The notes under the pieces: model-generated
The model's database searches: none
What the model was told of the DNA's origin: nothing
The model's input: only the letters and a program-made list of their open reading frames with translations
Program-made: the position numbers and the translations under genes
Assembly (NCBI GenBank): GCA_019022495.1
Contig: JAFEKR010000006.1
Coordinates: forward strand, 124,001-188,000
Direction of reading: 5' to 3'
DNA length: 64,000 nucleotides
Origin: Epichloe hybrida
Lineage: Eukaryota > Ascomycota > Sordariomycetes > Hypocreales > Clavicipitaceae
Shown here: positions 33,760 to 47,700 of the stretch, in pieces
Layout of the letters: each line of letters starts with the position of its first letter
Position numbering within the stretch: position 1 is the first letter of the stretch

Positions 33760-36700
33760 TTCTCTTTTCTCTTTACTAGGCTTTGTTATTTTCTTTACAC
33801 TAGGATTATTATAGTAAGGCTTAATAGATATTAACCTAAAGGTCTTTAGGCCTCTAGGTATATTAAGTGTATAGCTTTCTCTAGTAATTACTAGCAGCTT
33901 ATATAGACTTACCTATCCCTTACCTTCTTGCTAGACCTTAACCTTTAATCTAAGTAGTAAGCTAAGGGTCTTTAAGGTGTCTAGGCCATTATGTTTAGTA
34001 AGGGCCTTATTAACCTTCTAGATAGTATAGAGTCTCTTAATCTCTTTAGTAGCCTTCTATACTATAATTATATACTATATAATATTAGGTAATAGTAGGG
34101 ACTTATTTATTATATATAAGTAAGCTCTAAAGATAAGGAGGGTTAGGATAAGGCTATTAGGGCCTATAGTGTTATTTAGGGCCTTAATTACTATTTAAAG
34201 GGTAATAGGTTCTAGTGTTATAGGGCATTTATATCTAATTATATTATAGGCTCTTTAGAGTAGCCTATAATACCTTTTAACCTTCCCTATGCTATAGTAT
34301 ACCTTAATAGGGACTTCCTTTATTAAAATTAATATTAAAGCTACAAATTATCTGAATTTATTACTATGGAAGTTTATTCTAGTGTTTATAATAATAAAGT
34401 CTAGGGGGCCTAGGTAAGCATTAATCTAGTATATTTAGAGGGCTTCCTAGGTTATTTTTATAGAGATATTATTAAGGAATTTGACTATGTTAAACACTAT
34501 AGCTATATCTATAGCATAGAGTGTAGGGTGGTTACTATCTAGGTAGAAGATATTTACTATTACTTTATAGTTAAAGCTATACTTATCCTTTAGGGTAAAC
34601 TTAAAGTAATTAAGGCTATTTACATATATCTAGCATTAGTAGCAAATTCTTATTAGCTTCCTAATAGCTTTAATGTTAATATTATACCCTAATCTATAGA
34701 GAACCTTATGTAAACATTAGATTAATAGATATCTAAAGCGGTGGTGTAATTACTATAGCTTACCTTCTATAAGGTAGCTCTAAGCAACTACTTCTTCTTT
34801 CTATGTAAGAAGTATCTAGGCGTGCCCCTATTTGCGTATAATAGGCACTTTAATATTTCCTTATTATAGTATATTCTTAGAGATATTAAAGTTAATCTTT
34901 AGATAGTCTATATTATTAAGGGATAAGAGAAATAGAGTGTTCGTAGGGATAACCTAGAAAAGGATGTTTCTAAAGGGAGTAGGCATATTAGCTAATCTAA
35001 GTATAATAATTAGGTCTCCCGCGCTGAATCTAACTAATACCTTCTTCTCTGTTAATTTATTAAGCTATAATATAAGCATCTAATGTTATAAAGTAAGGAA
35101 TTAAGGGTGCCTTACTATAGAGAACTTTGCGGCTCTTGTATTAGGTATAATCCCTTAGAATATTACATAGGAATAGCAATCTTCTAATATAAACATTACT
35201 AGGGCTTTATTTATAAGTTCTTACTAAAAGGGGTCTTCTTTACTTAGGCTATAATACACTACTTACCTTATTAGGAATTAAACCGTTTTCTTACTATTAA
35301 TATAGGTTCTATATATAAAGAAGCTTATAAGTACTAGCCTATCTATATTATTAGGGCTATTATTAAATCCAATGCTCTTTATATACTAAGTGATTTTATT
35401 ATTAATAAGGGGTTAGGACTTGTGTTTTCCCTTATACTAAGTAAGAAATAAATAATATAAGTTATTAGTTAGATTTATAAGGTAGTGGTTCTTAAAGCAT
35501 TAAAACGCCTTCTTATAGTCCTTTTTAGGGTGCTTAGATAACTAGTATCTTTCCTTACTATATACATAGCACTTCTTTATATAAGGAGTACCTCCTCTTT
35601 TTTATAGTTTTAAGGGGTATTAGGTCTCTTTTCCCTTCCTATTATATCTTTAGTTAGTCTAGAATTACTCTAGGGTTATAGCTTTAGTTAGGAACTATTA
35701 ATAGTTCTTCTTCTCTTCCTTAATAAGATAAAGGGTTATTCTAATCTATTTATAGAACTCTTATAGTCTGTCTAGTAGATTTATAATTACTCCTTTACAC
35801 TCTAGAATACTATAATAGGCTTTAATAAGTTAATTCTAGAGTGCCCTTTTAGTTTAGCCTACTTTAGGCACTACTTATTATAAAATAGCTAGTCTTTCTA
35901 TAAGTTTATTAAAGTATTTAATTATTAACTTACTTAGATTATTATTTATTATTTCTTATAGGGAAGTATTATTCTACTCTAGTAAATATCTTTACTATAT
36001 ATCCTTAGTTTTAAATTATTCTCTTATACACCTAATAAGTATTAGGAGATCTTATAGTTATCTAGGTTTAGAGAGGTAGTCTATATAGTATTATAGTGCT
36101 TTACCTTTAAGTATAACCTTAAAAGTATAACTAGCTTATTTAGGCTAGATATTAAGTAACTTATACTTTCTATAGAATATTTAAAGCTTTAATTTAAGGA
36201 TATTATAGTTATTAGCGCTATAGAGTTATTCTTTAGGGTATACCTTAGATAGGTTAATAATTTGCTTTAGTAAAGGTCTCTAGGTCTATAGGGGTTCTCT
36301 AGGTATTTCCCTTTATATCTATAGAAGGGGTAGTAAGGTCTTTAGGAAGTAAGAGGGTAGCTTTATAGGCAGTACCCTTAGGGCTTATTATTCCCTCTAA
36401 TCCTCCTTTTCCTTATATTAGGAAGGAGGAATTATAGCTTTTTAAGCTATGCTAATAGGGGCACTACTAGCCCTAGATAGTATAGGTTGCCTCTATTAGT
36501 AACTCTCTTACTTAAGGGTATTATTAGTAGTATTACTAAGGTAATACTACTAACTTACCTCTAGTAAAGGTATAGGTAAGGGAGTTACCTATAGATGCTT
36601 ACGAATAGCATTCTTAGGCAGTCTTAACTCTAGGTTAATTAACCTTCCTAGGGGAGATTAGCTAGGCCTTCCTAGAGGGGATTAACTTAGTCTTCCTAGG

Positions 36701-37390
36701 GGAGTCTAGCTTATTAATTCTTTTAATAGTAACTATACTAATAAACAGGGTAATAGGGTAGGTTACTTAGTTTTAATATTACTATTATCTAGTAGATTAT
36801 AGAAGAACTCTTTATTCTATAGGTTCTTTTAAAAGCCTATATACTTCTTCCTAGCCTCTTTAATTTCTTTAAGAGTTTAAAATCTAAATTCTTCTTAGTT
36901 TACTACTTCTTTAAGGTTATTTACTATCTTAGTACCTCTTCTAATAGTTATATATACTTTATTATAAAGAAGATAGTCTTAAAGTCTATTCTATAAAAGG
37001 TCTCTCCCTTCTATAAACTTATCCCTTAACTATTTATAAAAGTTATTACTAAATTTAAAGAATAGTGTTCTTCTAAATAACCCTTACTCCTTATATTATT
37101 TAGTCTTTATAAGGATATAGAGACTAATTTCCTTAGGTATTATTATCTCTTTATATTTAAAACTTCCTATTTATTAAACTAGTTCTTCTATAATATATTG
37201 TTAAAGCCTTATAGAGATATAGGGGTATAGGTTAGTGTAAATAAGGGTTTTTCCTTTATTAAGGTATTTATTATTATCTCCTATTTTAATGCCTTCTATA
37301 GCATTATTATAGCTATTAGTCTTACTAGGAACTCTGAATTAACTAGAGGTCCTAGATAGTCTAGCTATATCTAATATTCTAATTAATTAA
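33760..37390 (-). pseudogene. Copia-1 gag-protease-integrase remnant (second copy)
   Basis: Near-parallel to 29850-33480: integrase (about 33900-34800), protease (about 35100-35150), zinc-knuckle region (about 35540-35590), gag (to about 37390). Differences between the two copies are mostly transitions. The RT half is absent, because the copy starts inside integrase. Non-coding in its present state. Confidence 0.75.
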
Positions 37391-37477
37391 GGGAGGTAAA
37401 TCTTATAATATAAGGAGAAAAAGGGATATAACTATGATTATATAATATATTTTAGATATAAAGGATTATAAGATAAG

Positions 37478-37784
37478 TGTTGGAACAAAGGTGATATCAA
37501 TCGCGCGTCGCAGCCGCAATTACCTAGCAGAAGCTTGGGCCGCGCGCGGACCCCACACGTAACCCACAACCTAGCATATTAATTAGCTAGGAAATATAGG
37601 GACACAAACACGTAACCCCTTTTCCCTTTATATATCATAACTTCTAGCTTTTTACCTCTCTTTTCCTATAACTTAATCAATCATAATAACAGACAACGTA
37701 GCCTAGAATAGATAATTAATAACAATACTATTCTTTAGGCTCACGACTGTATTACATTGAATTTAATACCCTGTGAATCTAACA
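37478..37784 (+). repeat. Copia-1 5' LTR
   Basis: 307 bp, TGTTGGAACAAAGG ... GTGAATCTAACA. The 5' 80 bp keep a run of CpG sites, so this end is little mutated. TSD ataag lies at 37473-37477. Confidence 0.95.
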
Positions 37785-37791
37785 CTAATCA

Positions 37792-37815
37792 GTGGTTACC
37801 TTCATAGATAACCAC
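37792..37815 (+). other. Hairpin at the primer-binding position of Copia-1
   Basis: gtggtta ... taaccac, 7-bp perfect inverted repeat with a 10-base loop, starting 8 bases after the 5' LTR. The same arrangement is seen after the LTR at 44388 and before the minus LTR at 57790. It occupies the place where a tRNA primer-binding site is expected; no tRNA match is claimed. Confidence 0.5.
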
Positions 37816-38178
37816 GTAGTCTTCAAACACCGTAGATTAGCAAGGTTAATTAGAAAAGGTAGCTTATTTAATAATGACTCGCCCTATAAAATAGGAGGGC
37901 TATGTTTGATAATAAGTTATGCTAATGGAAAGGTATAATATAGCTCTCTTCTTACTTTAGTATTAATATCTATATCTATATAGACTCTGAAATAATAAAG
38001 AAAGGTTTAACGCTAGTAGCTAAGCTATCCCCTTGTCTTTCTTTGTTGTGCGTTCTATCACGCATTTGAAGTTAACTACCTTGCCTTGTAATCCTTTATA
38101 TCTAAAACACGTTATATAATCATAGTTATACCCCTTTTCTTCTTATATCACAAGATCTGCCTCCCCTAATTAATTAGA

Positions 38179-41100
38179 ATGTTAGATGTAGCTAGACTAT
38201 CTAGGACCTCTAGTTAATTTAGAGTTCCTAGTAAGACTAATAGTTATAATAATACTATAGAAGGCGTTAAAATAGGAGATAATAATGAATACCTTAAAAA
38301 AGGAAAAACCCCTATTTACACTAACCTATACCCCTATATCTCTATAAGGCTTTAATAACATATTATAAAAGAACTACTTTAATAAATAGGAAGTTCTAAG
38401 TATAAAGAGATAAAAATACCTAAGGAAATCAGTCTTTATATCCTTATAAAGACTGAATAATATAAGGAGTAAGGGTTATTTAGAAGAACACTGTTCTCCG
38501 AATTTAGCAATAACTTCTATGGATAGTTAAGGGATAAGTTTATAAAAGGGAGAGACCTTTTATAGAACAGACTTTAAGACTATTTTCTTTATAATAGAGT
38601 ATACATAACCGTTAGAAGAGGCACTAAGATAGTAAATAACCTTAAAGAAGTAGCAAACTAAGAAGAATTTAGAATTTAGACTCTTAAAGAAATTAAAGAG
38701 GCTAGGAAGAAGTATATAGGCTTCCAAAAGAACTTATAGAATAAAGAGTTCTTCTATAATTTACTAGACAATAGTAATGTCAAAACTAGGCAACCTACCC
38801 CGTTACCCTAGTTATTAGTATAATCACTATTAAAAGGATTAACAAGCTAGACTCCCCTAGGAAGACTAAGTTAATCCCCTCTAGGAAGGCCTAGTCTATC
38901 TCCCCTAGGAAGGTTAATTAACCTAGAGTTAAGACCGCCTAAGGATACTATTTGCGAGCATTCATGGGTAACTCCCCTACCTATACCTTCACTAGAGGCA
39001 AGTTAGTAGTATTACCCTAGTAACACTACTAATAATGCCCCTGAGCAGGAGAGTTACTAATAGAGGTAACCTATGCTATCTAGGGCTAGTAGTGCCCCTG
39101 TTAGTATAGCTTAAAGAGCTATAATTCCTCCTTCCTAATATAAGGAAGAGGAGAATTAGAGGGAATAATAAGCCCTAAGGGTGCTGCTTATAAAGCTGCC
39201 CTCTTACTTCTTAAAGACCTTACTACCCCTTCTATAGATATAAAGGGAAATACCTAGAGGACCCCTATAGACCTAGAGACCTTTGCTAAAGTAAATTATT
39301 AACTTATCTAAGGTATACCCTAAAGAATAACTCTATAGCGCTAATAACTATGATATCCTTAAATTAAAGCTTTAAACATTCCGTAGAAAGTACGAGTTAC
39401 TTAATATCTAGCCTAAATAAGCTAGTTATGCTTTTAAGGTTATACTTAAAGGTAAAGCACTACAATACTATGCAAACCACCTCTCTAAACCTAGATAACT
39501 ATAAGATCTCCCTACGCTTATTAGCTATATAAGAGAATAATTCAAAACTAAGGATATATAGCAAAGATATCTACTAGAGTAAAATAACACTTCCCTGTAA
39601 GGAATAGTAAATAATAACCTAAGTAAGTTAATAATTAAATGCTTTAATAAACTTACAGAAAGACTAGCTATCTTATAATAAGTAATGCCTAAAGTAGGCT
39701 AAACTAAAAGGGTACTCTAGAATTAACTTATTAGAGCCTATTATAGTATTCTAGAGTGTAAAGAAGCGATTATAGATCTGCCGGACGGACTATAAGAGTT
39801 CTATGAATAGATTAGAATGACCCTTTGTCTTATTAAGGAAGAGAAGAAGAACTATTAATAGTTCCTAACCAAAGCTATAACCCTAGAGTAATTCTAGACT
39901 AACTAAAGATATAATAGGACTAGAAAAGAGACCTAATACCCCTCGAAACCACAAGGAAGAGAAGGTACTCCCCGCATAAAGAAGTGCTATGTATGTAGTA
40001 AGGAAGGATACTAGTTATCTAAGTACCCTAAAGAGGACTATAAGAAGGCGTTTTAACGCTTTAAGAATCACTACCTTACGAATTTAACTAATGACTTATA
40101 TCATTTATTTCTTACTTAGTACGAGGGAGAACACGAGTCCTAACCCCTTGTTAATAATGAAATTGCTTAGTATATAAAGAGCATTAGATTTAATGATAGC
40201 CCTAATGATACAGATAGGCTAGTACCTATGAGCTTCTTTACTCATAGAACCTAGATTAATAGCGAAAGAATAGTTTAATTCCTAATAAGGTAAGTAGCTT
40301 ATTATAGTCTAAGCAAAGAAGACCCCTTTTAGCAGGAACTTGTGAATAAAGCCCTAGTGATATTTATGTTAGAAGATCGCTATTCCTATATGACATTCTA
40401 AGGGATTATGCCTGACACGGGAGCCGCAAAGTTCTCTACAGCAGGGCACCCTTAATTTCTTACTTTGTAATATTAGATGCTTACATTACAGCTTGATGAA
40501 TTAACAGAGAAGAAGGTATTAGTTAGATTTGGCGTGGGAGACCTGATTATTGCGCTTGGAGTGGCTAATGTGCTTACTCCCTTTAGAAATATCCTCTTTT
40601 AGGTTATCCCTATGAACACTCTATTCCTCTTGTCCCTTAATAATATAGACTATCTAAAGATTAACTTTAATATCTCTAAGAACACGCTATAACAAGGAAA
40701 CATTAAAGTACCTGTTGTACGTAAATAGGGCTACGCCTAGATGCTTCTTACATAGAAAGAAGAAGTAGTTGCTTAGAGCTACCTTACAGAAGGTAAACTA
40801 TAGTAATTACACCGCTGCTTTAGATATCTATTGATCTAATATTTACATGAGGTTCTCTGTAGATTAGGGCACGATATTAACATCAAAGCTATTAGGGAGC
40901 TAATAAGAATCTGCTACTAATGCTAAATACACGTAGATAGCCCTAATTGCTTTAAGTTTACCCTTAAGGATAAGTGTAGCTTTAATTATAAAGTAATAGT
41001 AAATATCTTTTACCTAGATAGCAACTACCTTACACTCCACGCTATAGATATAGCTATAGCGTTTAACGTAGCGAAATTCCTTAATAATATCTCTGCGAAA

Positions 41101-43516
41101 ATAACCTAGGAAGCCCTCTAAATATGCTAGATTAATGCTTACCTAGGCCCCCTAGACTTTATTATCACAGACGCTAGAACGAACTTCCATAGCAATGAAT
41201 TTAGATAATTTGTAGCTTTAATATTAATTTCGATTAAGGAAGTCCTTATTAAGGTATATTATAGCATAGGGAAGGTTAAAAGGTATTATAGGCCGCTCTA
41301 AAGAGCCTATAATATAATTAGACGCGAATACCCTATAACACTAGAACCTGTTGCCCTTTAAATAGTAATTAAGGCCCTAAATAACACCATAGGCCCTAAT
41401 AGCCTTATCCTAACCCTCCTTATCTTTAGAGCCTACCTACGCATAATAAATAAGTCCCTGCCATCGCCTAATATCATATAGCATGTAATTATAGTATAGA
41501 AGGCTACTAAAGAGATTAAGAGACTTTACGCTATCTAGAAGGTTAACAAGGCCCTTACTAAATATAATAGCCTAGATACCTTAAAAACCCTTAGCCTACT
41601 ACTTAGATTAAAGGTTAAGGTCTAGTGAGAAGGTAAGGGATAGGCAGGTCTGTATAAGCTACTAGTAATTACTAGAGAAAGCTGTATACTTAACATACCT
41701 AGAGGCCTAAAGACCTTTAGATTAATATCTATTAAGCCTTACTATAATAATCCTAGTGCGAAGAAAATAGCAAAGCCTAGTAAAAAGGAAGGAGAAAAAG
41801 GGCAAGAGGCCTGTAATAAGAACACAGTGCTGCTAATACCACTAAAGCGAGGACGTAGAAGGCCATAGAAGAACCCTCCTATAATACCTTAAGGTACTAA
41901 TACCTTCCTATTAGTAAAAGAATATAGCGACCTAGCTCTTGTAATTAAGCTACGTAAGAAAGGAATTATTAAGACCCCTAGTAAACCTTTTAAGCTATTA
42001 ATAAAAGCGGAAATTAACGCTTTAATTAAGTAAGGTGTGTTTAAATTTATTATGTTTGATAAGGAAGAATATAGTGGAATTCGAATCTTTAATTCCTGGA
42101 TTATTAATAAGATTAAGGGCAAGACAATAGAACCTTACGAAAAGTTATGCCTTGTAATCCAAGGGTGTGAGGATAAAGGGAAATAGGCTATTCTCACACA
42201 GGCCTTAATGATTTAACGCGTAAGCTAATGTCTTATCCTTGCGATAGCCCTATTAGTAAGATTAAGGAAATTTCTTATCTAGCTAAGAGATATCTGTTAG
42301 GCTTATGTACAAGCCTGTATATTACTAGAGCGGCTAATCCTAGCGCGCTTACTAATTCAGATATGGCATCTCTACCTGCCTAGTATAATCTTAAGGGTTA
42401 TAAAACCTCTCTATAGGCTTATAGAGGTAGGAACACACTAGTAGGTTATGTATTATAAGCATTATAGAGAGAACCTCTAGATAGAAACCTCTACGTATAA
42501 TCCTTACTTACTTATAACTATAAAGGAAAGCCCTGACTTTACCTATATTAGAATATAGACTAATAATATGATTAGCCTCTTGGACGAGAAGTTCTCTAAG
42601 AAGAAAGAGACCTAGCTTACTATAGTAGGCTTTAACGCAAAGCTAAAGTAATTCCTAACTTAGGACTACTCTCTTACGTTTAATAGTAGTATTATCTTGC
42701 TAGAGAATAATACTATTAAGATCTAGTAGAAAGGGCAGAGTAATAAGTTAGAGTTAGTTCTAATAACTAACTTAAAGCGTAAATATATTAAGCAAAGGGC
42801 CTAAGGCGCTTATATTGCCTTAATCTGCTAACTAGAGGCTTACTTTAACCTATCCGTTACTACATAACACTAGGAGCTAACCCTAGAGGACGTGAAAGCC
42901 CTTAATTACTACCTAAAGTAGCAGATAAATCACCTAGAGAGAGGTCTAATGTTTATCCTAATTAACCTTAAGAAGGCAAAGCTCTTTACCTTTGTAAATA
43001 GATTCTTTGCTAATAACTAGGACCTATCCTTATAACTAGGATATATACTTATCCTAGCAAACAAAGACTACACTAATAGTAAGTTTATAATTAAAGGCAA
43101 TATTATGCACTTTAGCTTAACAAAGAGCAAGAGAGTTATATAAAGCATGCTTGCCTTAGAAGTTTATAGTATAGTAGCTAGTGTTAATATAGCTTACGTA
43201 ATTATAACTACCCTAAACTTAGTTACTAACTAACTAAAGCTCTTAAAGATCCTAGTTATTATATATACGGATTTATACTCCCTGTATAAGTGCCTTGTTA
43301 AGCTTAGTATAATAAAGGAGAAACGCCTAATAATTAATATTATAGCCCTTTAATAGTTATATAAACACTAAGAACTTTATAAGATCTAATAGATTAATAG
43401 AGAGGATAACCTAGCTAATGCCTTTATAAAGGCATTACCTAATAAGGCCCTTAAGAGCTTTATCTTAACTAACTAAATAACTATCTAGATAAAGGGATAG
43501 GTTACCTACGCGTAAC
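38179..43516 (+). pseudogene. Copia-1 gag-pol remnant, reference copy
   Basis: An ATG at 38179 opens a gag frame (Met-Leu-Asp-Val-Ala-Arg-Leu-Ser-Arg) whose stops are all TAA/TAG at Gln-type positions. Domains in order: gag with a Pro-Leu-Gly-Arg repeat (38870-38935); zinc-knuckle-like motif at 39985-40026 (C-X2-C-X4-Y-X4-Y); protease Asp-Thr-Gly-Ala at 40414-40425, intact; integrase with His/Cys region (40810-40930), Asp-containing segments near 40998 and 41168, and Gly-Lys-Val-Lys near 41275, where the family has catalytic Glu; a Gly-Arg-like basic linker (41850); RT (41900-42700), with Thr-Asn-Asn in place of the Thr-Asp-Asp active-site pair near 42565; RNase H (42900-43450). Cytoplasmic particle proteins and nuclear integrase in a live copy; dead here. 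Confidence 0.85.
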
Positions 43517-43974
43517 ATATATATAGTAAGAGGAAAAGGTAATCCTCTAGGAGGATAGCCATAGGGATGAGATAGTAATACGCAGGGGATCTACGCCCTT
43601 TTAGTTAATATCCCTAGTAGCTATAACTACACTAGCCTACTAGGCCCTCCTAGTAAACTATAGAAATTAATAGTAGTGCGTAAGAGAATAAAGGTATTAC
43701 TAAGGAGGAGGAAGACGTTATATACGCGCTAAGGTGTGGTATATATATTATTTTAAGGAAAAGAAAGGATTTAGAAGGACCTACTTATCCTTATATAGGC
43801 TTATAGGTTAAGCAAGATTATTGTTTCCCTTTTATTAGTAACTATATGCCTAGATAGGCTATAAGTTCTTTTCCTTATATCCCTTATTAATTATATTCTT
43901 AATTTATCTTTCCTTTTTTACTTCTGTAATTAATATCGCGTGTTAATAATTATATTAAAAGAGAGAAGTTTTAG

Positions 43975-44281
43975 TGTTAGAATAAAGGTAATATTAATTA
44001 CGTGTCACAGCCGCAATTACCTAGCAGAAGCTTAGGCTACGCGCGGACCCTACACGTAACCCATAACCTGGCACGTTAATTAGCTAGGAAATATAGGGAT
44101 ATAAACGCGCAACCCCTTTTCCCTTTATGTATTATAACTTCTAGCTTTTTACCTCTCTTTTCCTACAACTTAATTAATTATAATAACAGACAACGCAGCC
44201 TAGAATAGATAATCGATGATAATACTATTCTTCGGGCTCACGACTGTATTACATTGAATTCAATACCCTGTGAATCCAACA
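43975..44281 (+). repeat. Copia-1 3' LTR of the inner element
   Basis: It begins TGTTAGAATAAAGG and ends GAATCCAACA, 307 bp. It is preceded by a purine run (43958-43970) acting as polypurine tract. The 3' half is less mutated than the 5' half. Confidence 0.95.
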
Positions 44282-44388
44282 CAATCATAATAATAGATAA
44301 CGTAGCCTAGAATAAATAATTAATAATAATACTATTCTTTAGGCTTACAACTATATTATATTAAATTTAATACCTTGTGAATCTAATA
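44282..44388 (+). repeat. Partial Copia-1 5' LTR (last 107 bp)
   Basis: It begins caatcataataatag, equivalent to LTR position about 200 of the 37478 copy (37678), and ends atctaata, where CA is now TA. The first 200 bp of this LTR are no longer separate from the inner element. Confidence 0.85.
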
Positions 44389-44782
44389 CTAATTAGTGGT
44401 TACCTTCATAGATAACCATGCAGTCTTTAAATACCATAGATTAGCAAGGTTAATTAGAAGAGGCAGCTTATCTAATAATAACTTGCCCTATGCAATAGGA
44501 GGGCTACATTTAACAATAAGTTATGCTAATGGAAAGGTATAATATAGCTCTCTTCTTACTTTAGTATTAATATCTATATCTATACGGACTCTAAAATAAT
44601 AAAGAAAGGTTTAATGCTAGTAGCTAAGCTATCCCCTTATCTTTCTTTATTATACGTTTTATCACGCATTTAAAGTCAACTGCCTTACCTCGCGATCCTT
44701 CACATCCGAAACACGTTATATAATCATAGCTATACCCTTTTTCTTCTTATATCACAAGATCTACCTCCCTTAATTAATTATA

Positions 44783-47700
44783 ATATTAGATGCACCTAGA
44801 CTATCTAGGACCTCTAGTTAATTTAGAGTTCCTAGTAAGACCAATAGCTATAATAATGCTATGGAAGGCATTAAAATAGGAGATAATAATAAATACCCTA
44901 ATAAAGGAAAAACCCCTATCTACACTAACCCATACCCCTATATCTCTATAAGGCTTTAATAACATATTATAGAAAAACTACTCTAACAAATAGGAAGTTC
45001 TAAACATAAAGAGATAAAAACACCTAAGGAAATTAGTCTTTATATCCTTATGAAGACTAAGTAATATAAGGAGTAAGGGTTATTTAGAAGAACACTATTC
45101 TCTAAATTTAGTAATAACTTCTATAGATAGTTAAGGGATAAGTTTGCGGAAGGGAGAGACCTTTTATAGAATAGACTTTAAGACTATCTCCTTTATAATA
45201 AAGTATATATAATTATTAGAAGAGGCACTAAGATAGTAAATAACCTTAAAGAAGTAGCAAACTAAGAAAAATTCTAATTTTAGACTCTTAAAGAAATCAA
45301 AGAGGCTAGGAAGAAGTATATAGGCTTCTAAAAGAACCTATAGAACGAAGAGTTCTTCTGTAATTTGCTAGATAATAGTAATGTTAGAACTAGGCAACCT
45401 ACCCTGTCACCCTGTTTGTTAGTATAATCACTATTAAAAGGATTAATAAGCTAGACTCCCTTAGGAAAACTAAGTTAATCCCCTCTAGGAAGGCCTAGTT
45501 AATCTCCCCTAGGAAGGTTAATTAACCTAGAGTTAAGACCACCTAAGGATGCTATTCGTGAGCATCCGCGGGTAACTCCCCTACTTATACCTTTACTAGA
45601 GGTAAGTTAGTAGTATTACCTTAGTAACACTACTAATAATGCCCCTAAGCAGGAGAGTTACTAATAGAGGTAACCTATGCTATCTAGGGCTAGTAGTGCC
45701 CTTATTAGTATAGCTTAAAGAGCTATAATTCCTCCTTCCTAATATAAGGAAGAGAAGAATTAGAGGGAATAATAAGCCCTAAGGGTACTACCTATAAAGC
45801 TACTCTCTTACTTCCTAAAGACCTTACTACCCCTTCTATAAATATAAAGGGAAACACCTAGAGAACCCCTATAGACTTAAAGACCTTTACTAAAGCAAAT
45901 TATTAACCTATCTAAGGTATACCCTAAAGAGTAACTCTATAGCGCTAATAACTATAATATCCTTAAATTAAAGCTTTAAATATTTTATAGAAAGTATAAG
46001 TTACTTAACATCTAGCCTAAATAAGCTAGCTATGCTTTTAAGGTTATACTTAAAGGTAAGGCACTATAATACTATATAGACTACCTCTCTAAACCTAGAT
46101 AACTATAAGATCTCCTTATGCTTATTAGCTATATAAGAGAATAATTTAAAACTAAGGATATATAGTAAAGATATTTACTAGAGTAGAATAACACTTCCCT
46201 ATAAGGAATAGTAAATAATAACCTAAGCAAGTTAATAATTAAATACTTTAATAAACTTATAGAAAGACTAGCTATCTTATAACAAGCAGTGCCTAAAGTA
46301 AGCTAAACTAAAAGGGCACTCTAGAATTAACTTATTAAAGCCTGTTATAGTATTCTAGAGTGTAAAGGAGCGATTATAAATCCGCTAGATAGACTATAAG
46401 AGTTTTGTAAACGGATTAGAATGACCCTTTGTCTTATTAAGGAAGAGAAGAAGAACTATTAATAGTTCCTAACTAAAGCTATAACCCTAGAGTAATTCTA
46501 GACTAACTAAAGATATAATAGGACTAGAAAAGAGACCTAATACCCCTTAAAACCATAAGGAAGAGGAGCTACTCCCCGCATAAAGGAGTGCTACGTATAT
46601 AGTAAGGAAGGATACTAGTTATCTAGGCACCCTAAAGAGAACTATAAGAAGGCGTTTTAACGCTTTAAGAACCACTACCTTACGGATCTAACTAATAACT
46701 CATATTATTTATTCCTCATATAGTATAAAGGAGACCATAAGTCTCTAGCCCTTGTTAATAATAAAATCGCTTAGTATATAAAAAGCATTGGATTTAATAA
46801 TAGCCCTAATAATATAGATAGGCTAGTACCTATAAGCTTCTTTACTTACGGAACTTAGATTAATAGCGAAAGAATGGTTTAATTCCTAATAAGGTAAGTA
46901 GCTTATTATAGTCTAAGTAAAGAAGACCCCTTTTAGCAGGAACTTATGAATAAAGCCTTAGTGATGTTTATGTTAGAAGATTGCTATTCCTATGTAATAT
47001 TCTAAGGGATTATGCCTAATACAGGAGCCGCAAAGTTCTCTATAGTAAGGCACCCTTAATTTCTTGCTTTATAATGTTAGATGCCTATATTGTAGCTTAA
47101 TGAATTAATAGAGAAAAAGGCATTAGTTAGATTCGGCATGGGAGACCTAATTATTACGCTTAGAGCGGCTAATATGCTTACTCCCTTTAGAAATATCCTC
47201 TTTTAGGTTATCCCTACGAACACTCCATTTCTCTTGTCCCTTAAGGATATAGACTATCTAAAGATTAACTTTAATATCTCTAAGAACATGCTATAATAAG
47301 GAAACATTAAAGTGCCTGTTATACGTAAATAGGGCCATGCCTAGATGCTTCTTATATAGAAAGAAGAAGTAGTTACTTAAAGCTACCTTATAGAAGGCAA
47401 GCTATAGTAATTATACTACTGCTTTAGATATCCATTAATCTAATGTTTATATAAGGTTCTCTATAAATTAGGGCATGATGTTAATATTAAAGCTATTAGG
47501 GAGCTGATGAGAATTTGCTACTAATACTAAATGCACGTAGATAGCCCTAATTACTTTAAGTTTACCCTTAAGAATAAGTATAGCTTTAATTATAAAGTAA
47601 TAGTAAATATCTTCTACCTAGATAGTAACCGCCCTACACTTTATATTGTAGATATAGCTATAGTGTTTAACGTAGCGAAATTCCTTAATAATATCTCTAC

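Larger units (their letters stand above)
37478..44281 (+). mobile_element. Complete Copia-1 element, plus strand, 6804 bp
   Basis: 5' LTR 37478-37784 and 3' LTR 43975-44281, both 307 bp with TGTTGG or TGTTAG starts and ACA ends. The internal region is gag-PR-IN-RT-RH on the plus strand. To the left is ataag (TSD of the whole composite). To the right, caatc at 44282 leads directly into the last 107 bp of another Copia-1 LTR, so this element sits inside the 5' LTR of the next one. Confidence 0.9.

Noticed and set aside
41889..42122. Minus-strand open frame of 77 codons, repeated at 55099-55326
   Set aside because: It is the antisense shadow of the Copia-1 RT N-terminal region, which reads convincingly on the plus strand in both copies.
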